NCBI GenBank assembly: GCA_017444505.1
Contig: JAFSWK010000059.1
Location: 1-8,732 of the forward strand
Length of the DNA: 8,732 nt
Source of the DNA: Rhodocyclaceae bacterium
GTDB taxonomy: Bacteria; Pseudomonadota; Gammaproteobacteria; Burkholderiales; Rhodocyclaceae
Direction of reading: 5' to 3'
Shown: one piece after another, positions 5,153 through 8,732 of the stretch
Layout of the letters: every line of letters begins with the position of its first letter
Numbering within the stretch: the first letter of the stretch is position 1
Position numbers and translations under genes: made by a program
Notes under the pieces: generated by a model
What the model was told of the DNA's origin: nothing
What the model saw: only the letters and a program-made list of their open reading frames with translations
Databases searched by the model: none

Positions 5153-5180
5153 ATTATACGTGTTTCTTCGGGTTTGGCAA
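5153..5180 (-). promoter_or_regulatory. sigma70 promoter of tRNA-Thr
   Basis: On the minus strand TTGCCA (5180-5175) and a perfect TATAAT (5158-5153) are 16 bp apart. A GC-rich discriminator (CGACGCC) follows, as in stable-RNA promoters under stringent control. The predicted start near 5146 leaves about a 35-nt 5' leader before the mature tRNA. Confidence 0.82.
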
Positions 5181-5260
5181 AGCGGGGCGGTGTGTGAGAA
5201 TGGCCTTGTCGTGATGGTCTGCCTGCGTGCGGCCTGAGCTTTGATGCGGAGGATTCTGCG

Positions 5261-6196
5261 GTGACAATCGAGACGGAGACAATTGCTTCCGAGTGTACGA
5301 TCTGCTTCATTGATCTGATCGGTAGCGTGCGCCTGTACCAGCGCGAGGGCGATGCGCAGGGCTTTGCGCGGGTCTCGGCGGCGCTCGATGCGGTGCGCGC
5401 GGTGGTCGAACAGTGCGGCGGTACGATCAGCAAACATATGGGCGACGGGCTGATGGTGTGCAAAGCCCATCCAGACCGCGCGGCGGAAGCGGCGATGCTG
5501 GTGCATGAGGTGCTCTATGCGCAGGGCGTGGATCTGGGCGTGTGCATTGGGTTCCATCATGGGCCGGTGATTGTGCGCGGCAATGATTTGTTTGGCGATA
5601 CGGTCAATTGCGCTTCGCGCTTGCAGGAGATGGCGACCGAGGGGCGGGCAATCATGACGGAGGGCACGGCGCGGCGGCTGTCGGCGCGCTGGCAGGAGTA
5701 TTTGACGCTGGTGCCGCGCCATTCGTTGCGCGGGGCGGCGGCGTCGCACGCTTTGCAGGATTTGTGTGAGTTGCGCTGTGCGTATCTGGGCGAGCTGACG
5801 CAGTTTGATGTGCAGTACCGCGAGGAACGCTTGCGTCCGCTGCATCTGGTGTTGCGGCTGGGGTTGCGGCGCTGGGTGCTGGATGAGAGTTTGCCGGTGC
5901 TGCGGCTGGGGCGGCAGGCGTCGCTGGATGTGTGCGTGGCGGATCCTCTGGTTTCCCGTCTGCACGCGGAAATCGAGCTGCGCGGCAATCAGTTTGTGCT
6001 GGTCGATCACAGCAGCAACGGTACCTTTGTGACGCCGGAGGCGGGCGAGGAGTTTCAGGTTTCACACGGGCAGATGGTGCTGCCGCGCAGCGGTTGGTTG
6101 TCGCTGGGCACCTGTGCGGTGACGGGGGCGACCGTGCTGCGCTTTGAACAGCGCCTGCTCACCCAGGTGGCCAAACGCCCGCGTATGGTGGGGTGA
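5261..6196 (+). CDS. class III adenylate/guanylate cyclase with C-terminal FHA domain
   Basis: A 311-residue soluble protein with no membrane segment. Residues about 11-150 form a class III nucleotide cyclase domain that would make cAMP or cGMP. Visible are the first metal Asp in CFIDLIGS (D18), K58 and D62 in SKHMGDGLMV, and FGDTVNCASR with D113, N116 and R120. All catalytic positions I can place are kept. K58 and D113 favour ATP as substrate, which is an inference. Residues about 212-285 form an FHA phosphothreonine-binding domain: LGR (G217, R218), SRLHAEI (S232, R233, H235), then VDHSSNGTFV (S251 to T255). This suggests recruitment to, or control by, a Ser/Thr-phosphorylated partner. The start is GTG with GGAGG (5248-5252) 8 nt ahead. 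It stands alone, divergent from tRNA-Thr and convergent with murA. I see no clear promoter of its own. Confidence 0.92.
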   Translation: MTIETETIASECTICFIDLIGSVRLYQREGDAQGFARVSAALDAVRAVVEQCGGTISKHMGDGLMVCKAHPDRAAEAAMLVHEVLYAQGVDLGVCIGFHHGPVIVRGNDLFGDTVNCASRLQEMATEGRAIMTEGTARRLSARWQEYLTLVPRHSLRGAAASHALQDLCELRCAYLGELTQFDVQYREERLRPLHLVLRLGLRRWVLDESLPVLRLGRQASLDVCVADPLVSRLHAEIELRGNQFVLVDHSSNGTFVTPEAGEEFQVSHGQMVLPRSGWLSLGTCAVTGATVLRFEQRLLTQVAKRPRMVG

Positions 6197-6218
6197 ATAA
6201 ACAGCCCCCACGTTCGCT

Positions 6219-7484
6219 TCAGCCCTCTGCGCGGATGCGGTGCAGGCGGGCGCCGAGGATGGTGAGTTTTTCTTCCAGACGTTCGTAGCCGCGATCAAGG
6301 TGGTGGAGCTGTTCGATGCGGGTTTGCCCTTCGGCGGCCAGTCCGCCGATGACGAGGCTGGCCGAGGCGCGGAGATCAGTGGCGCGCACGGCGGCACCTT
6401 GCAGGGCGGGCACGCCGCTGACGATGGCGGTGTTGCCTTCGGTGCGGATGTCTGCGCCGAGGCGTTTGAGTTCGTCGGCGTGCATGAAGCGGTTTTCAAA
6501 GATGGTTTCGCGGATGATGGCGGTGCCGCTGGCTACCGTGTTGAGCGCCATGAATTGCGCTTGCATGTCGGTGGGGAAGGCGGGATAGGGGGCGGTTTGC
6601 AGGCTGACGGCGGTGGGGCGTTCGGGGGCGGTGAGGGTAATGGCGTCGGTTTCCACGTGAAGCTGACAGCCGCTTTCTTGCAATTTTTCCAGCACGGTTT
6701 TGAGCGTGTCGGGGCGGGTGTGGGTGAGGCGGATGCGGCCACGGGTGACGGCGGCGGCGCAGAGGTAGGTGCCGGTCTCGATGCGGTCGGGCATGATGCG
6801 GTGCGCCGCGCCGTGCAGACGCTTGACGCCCTGAATGCGGATGATGTCCGTGCCCGCGCCCTGAATCTGCGCGCCCATGGCGCTGAGGCATTCGGCCAGG
6901 TCGACGACTTCCGGTTCGCGGGCGGCGTTTTCGATGATGGTTTCGCCTTCGGCCAAGGCTGCGGCCATCATGAGGTTTTCCGTGCCGGTGACGGTGACCA
7001 TGTCGGTGACCAGATGCGTGCCGCGCAGTCCGGTGGTGGTGACGTGGATGTAGCCGTGGTCGACTTCAATGGCCGCGCCCATCGCTGTCAGGCCTTTGAT
7101 GTGCTGGTCGACAGGACGCGCGCCAATGGCGCAGCCGCCGGGCAGGGAGACGCGCGCCTGACGGCAGCGGGCGGTGAGCGGGCCGAGCACGAGGATGGCC
7201 GCGCGCATGGTTTTCACCATCTCATACGGGGCGACGGGGTTGGTGATGGCGTCGGCACAGAGGGTGAGGCTGTTGCTGTTGCGTTCGACAAGACGCACGC
7301 CCATCTGGGTGAGCAGCGCGAGCAGGGTTTCGATGTCTTGCAGGCGGGGGACGTTGTGGAACGTGACCGGCTCGGAGGTGAGCAGCGCCGTGCAGAGAAT
7401 GGGCAGGGCGGCATTCTTGGCGCCGGAGATGGCGATTTCACCTTGCAGGCGTTGGCCGCCTTCGATAATCAGGGTGTCGGACAT
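6219..7484 (-). CDS. murA: UDP-N-acetylglucosamine 1-carboxyvinyltransferase MurA
   Basis: A 421-residue cytosolic enzyme of normal length. It transfers enolpyruvate from PEP to UDP-GlcNAc, the first committed step of peptidoglycan synthesis. The sequence keeps SGAKNAALP (K23, N24), the active-site loop LPGGCAIGARPVDQH with catalytic C118, GTENLMMAAALAEGE, and FPTDMQAQF. It also keeps the PEP-binding arginines in TDLRASASL (R372) and DRGYERLEEKL (R398). C118 predicts fosfomycin sensitivity of the enzyme, since resistant forms carry Asp there. The ATG is 25 nt beyond the bolA stop, with only a weak ribosome site, so coupling to upstream translation is likely. It is the last gene of the minus-strand operon in this window. 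A hisG gene, often next in Betaproteobacteria, is replaced by the convergent cyclase gene. Confidence 0.98.
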   Translation of the reverse strand: MSDTLIIEGGQRLQGEIAISGAKNAALPILCTALLTSEPVTFHNVPRLQDIETLLALLTQMGVRLVERNSNSLTLCADAITNPVAPYEMVKTMRAAILVLGPLTARCRQARVSLPGGCAIGARPVDQHIKGLTAMGAAIEVDHGYIHVTTTGLRGTHLVTDMVTVTGTENLMMAAALAEGETIIENAAREPEVVDLAECLSAMGAQIQGAGTDIIRIQGVKRLHGAAHRIMPDRIETGTYLCAAAVTRGRIRLTHTRPDTLKTVLEKLQESGCQLHVETDAITLTAPERPTAVSLQTAPYPAFPTDMQAQFMALNTVASGTAIIRETIFENRFMHADELKRLGADIRTEGNTAIVSGVPALQGAAVRATDLRASASLVIGGLAAEGQTRIEQLHHLDRGYERLEEKLTILGARLHRIRAEG

Positions 7485-7509
7485 GGTGTAAACATTCCGC
7501 AGAGGTCAG

Positions 7510-7761
7510 TCAGGAATTGGCGCACGCCTGCTGCCAAGTATCAGGTGTGTACGTGGCAAGTTGCAGGGCGTGGATTTCGTTGCCGAGCAGGGCGCCCAGT
7601 GTGTCATAGACGGCTTTGTGCTGGCGCACGCGGCTTAACCCTGCAAAGGCGGCGCTGACGACGGTGGCGTGAAAGTGTGTGCCGTCGTCGCTTGCGACGT
7701 GGACGTGTTCGCAGGGCAGACCGGCGAGGATGAGGCGCTGGATTTCGGCAGGGTCGAACAT
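7510..7761 (-). CDS. ibaG: BolA/IbaG family protein
   Basis: An 83-residue protein with the BolA class II KH-like fold. Such proteins act with monothiol glutaredoxins in iron-sulfur handling, and IbaG is linked to acid stress and cell-envelope phenotypes. Visible are DDGTHFHATVVS (about 25-36), the GLSRVRQHKAVYDTLG helix region (41-56) and the conserved EIHALQLATYTPDTW end. H64 is the near-invariant histidine proposed as a cluster ligand. I use the ATG at 7761. The in-frame TTG at 7779 would add six residues atypical of the family, and neither has a good ribosome site. It sits 26 nt after the ABC permease and 25 nt before murA. The ibaG-murA adjacency, also found in enterics, is why I prefer IbaG to BolA. 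Confidence 0.9.
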   Translation of the reverse strand: MFDPAEIQRLILAGLPCEHVHVASDDGTHFHATVVSAAFAGLSRVRQHKAVYDTLGALLGNEIHALQLATYTPDTWQQACANS

Positions 7762-7787
7762 GGTGGCGTGTGTGGGCAAAAAACGGT

Positions 7788-8582
7788 TCAGGTGCGCAGT
7801 TTGTAGCCGCTGGCGAGCATTCGCAAGGCGATTGCCGTCACCAGAACGAGGCAGGCGGCGGTGACCCCCAGACTGAGCCAGGGCGAGACGTCAGACTGGC
7901 CGAAAAAGCCGTAGCGCAGTCCGTCAATCATGTAAAAAAACGGGTTGAAGTGTGACACCTGCTGCCAGAACGGGGGCAGCGAGTGCAGGGAATAAAAGAC
8001 GCCGGAGAGCATGGTCAGCGGCATGATGAGGAAGTTTTGAAACAGCGCGAGCTGGTCGAATTTGTCAGACCAGATGCCGGCGATGATGCCCAGCGCGCCC
8101 AGCAGCGCGCTGCCCAGCATGGCGAAGACGAGCACCCAGAGCGGGGCGGCGATGCCGACGTGGGTAATCGGTATGGCGATGGCGAGCACGCCCAGCCCTA
8201 CCAGCAGGGCGCGCGCGATGGCCGCCAGTGTGTAGGCGGCAAACATGCTTTGCCAGGAAATGGGCGAGAGCAGGATGAAAATGATGTTGCCGGTAATCTT
8301 GCTTTGAATCAGCGAGGAAGAGCTGTTGGCAAAGGCGTTTTGCAGCACCGACATCATGATGAGACCGGGGGCGAGAAACTGGCTGTAACTGACGGCGTCA
8401 TAGACGGTGACGCGCTGGTCGAGCACCTGCGCGAAAATCAGCAGATAGAGCAGGGCGCTGAGTACGGGCGCGCCGACGGTTTGCACGCCGACTTTCCAGA
8501 AGCGCATGACTTCCTTGCCCAGCAGGGTGCGAAAGCCAATCCAGGCAGAAGACGAGAGAAGGCGGGATTGAAGCTCAGGCAC
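7788..8582 (-). CDS. ABC-2 type transporter permease (YadH/NodJ-like)
   Basis: A 264-residue inner-membrane protein with about six hydrophobic segments, near residues 36-54, 68-84, 111-136, 146-170, 180-198 and 236-255. After the fifth comes the ABC-2 signature region, SGVFYSLHSLPPFWQQVS then HFNPFFYMIDGLRYGFFG. An early amphipathic stretch (RTLLGKEVMRFWK) is typical of these permeases. Length and pattern fit the family that includes YadH and the Nod-factor exporter NodJ. The partner is the ATPase encoded just upstream. The substrate is unknown, perhaps an envelope lipid or polysaccharide given the murA neighbourhood. The start is GTG at 8582, placed in the last codons of the ATPase (GTGCCTGA, 8-bp overlap), with GGGAG ten bases earlier. 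That points to translational coupling. Confidence 0.93.
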   Translation of the reverse strand: MPELQSRLLSSSAWIGFRTLLGKEVMRFWKVGVQTVGAPVLSALLYLLIFAQVLDQRVTVYDAVSYSQFLAPGLIMMSVLQNAFANSSSSLIQSKITGNIIFILLSPISWQSMFAAYTLAAIARALLVGLGVLAIAIPITHVGIAAPLWVLVFAMLGSALLGALGIIAGIWSDKFDQLALFQNFLIMPLTMLSGVFYSLHSLPPFWQQVSHFNPFFYMIDGLRYGFFGQSDVSPWLSLGVTAACLVLVTAIALRMLASGYKLRT

Positions 8583-8732
8583 GGTGCATGATCTCCCGAA
8601 AAACGTGTTCCAGTTCGGGCGCGCCCAGTTCCATGTCTTGCACCTGCACGTCGTGCGCGCGCAGGCGGGCGAGCAGGGGTTCTACGTCGGCGCAGTGTTC
8701 CAGACTGAATTCAATCCAGCCATCCTCGCCCG
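8575..8732 (-). CDS. ABC transporter ATP-binding protein, C-terminal fragment
   Basis: Only the last 51 codons and the stop are inside the window. The gene continues past 8732. The visible end reads DGWIEFSLEH, then VEPLLARLRAHDVQVQDMEL, and finally GAPELEHVFREIMHRA. That is the usual C-terminal tail of ABC-2 export ATPases, with an EL-x-x-VF ending. Walker A, signature and Walker B motifs would lie outside, so the call depends on this tail and on the overlapping permease gene. Together they would form one exporter. In many Betaproteobacteria the mla lipid-transport genes lie further upstream, which this window cannot show. Confidence 0.8.
   Translation of the reverse strand, partial: GEDGWIEFSLEHCADVEPLLARLRAHDVQVQDMELGAPELEHVFREIMHRA

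Noticed and set aside
4985..5197. + strand small open frame over the tRNA (contains SRTPDLRITNALLYQLSYAG)
   Set aside because: This is the well-known false protein obtained by translating the complement of a tRNA gene.
4502..6010. Minus-strand open frame of 502 codons spanning the intergenic region, the tRNA and the cyclase
   Set aside because: It runs through a tRNA and three terminators and has the Arg/His/Gln-rich composition of a shadow frame.
6240..7658. Long + strand open frame (472 codons) antisense to murA and ibaG
   Set aside because: It mirrors the strong codon bias of murA in GC-rich DNA, is Gly/Ala/Asp/His-repetitive with no recognisable domain, and the minus-strand genes are unmistakable.

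Overview
The window is GC-rich DNA that looks like a betaproteobacterial chromosome. I base that on gene order: an ABC-2 export ATPase, its permease, a BolA/IbaG protein and MurA follow one another, as in the mla-linked murA region of many Betaproteobacteria. A late flagellar block with fliS, fliT and fliK lies beside it. I cannot name a genus. A single near-match to the neisserial DNA uptake sequence is too little to place it in Neisseriaceae.

Left part (1-4595, + strand): a flagellar block. It begins with a 226-nt leader rich in inverted repeats. Then come an unrecognised Ala/Gln-rich small protein (227-694), a SprA-related protein with an HEMAH zinc-protease motif (750-1610), the flagellin chaperone FliS (1753-2184), a FliT-type chaperone (2184-2525), the hook-length ruler FliK (2597-4237) and a soluble orphan copy of the FlhB C-terminal domain (4230-4595). 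fliS/fliT and fliK/flhB-like overlap, which suggests translational coupling. FliS and FliT handle export substrates. FliK and the FlhB-like domain belong to length control and substrate switching. The first two genes are the least understood members.

Middle (4596-5260): a repeat-rich intergenic region and one tRNA gene. In order it holds two 18-bp tandem repeats, a G-quadruplex-type G-run cluster, three hairpin-plus-T-tract terminators all facing the minus strand, a 13-bp direct repeat around a G7 run, and tRNA-Thr(CGT) on the minus strand with a clear sigma70 promoter.

Right part (5261-8732): a + strand gene for a soluble class III nucleotide cyclase joined to an FHA domain (5261-6196). It converges on a minus-strand operon that reads ABC ATPase (cut by the window edge), ABC-2 permease, BolA/IbaG, MurA. 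The last base of the cyclase gene and the murA stop codon are only 22 bp apart.

Nothing here looks like a mobile element, CRISPR array or phage. The points most worth following are the cyclase-FHA fusion, the metalloprotease-like protein and its small partner in the flagellar block, and the structured intergenic elements.
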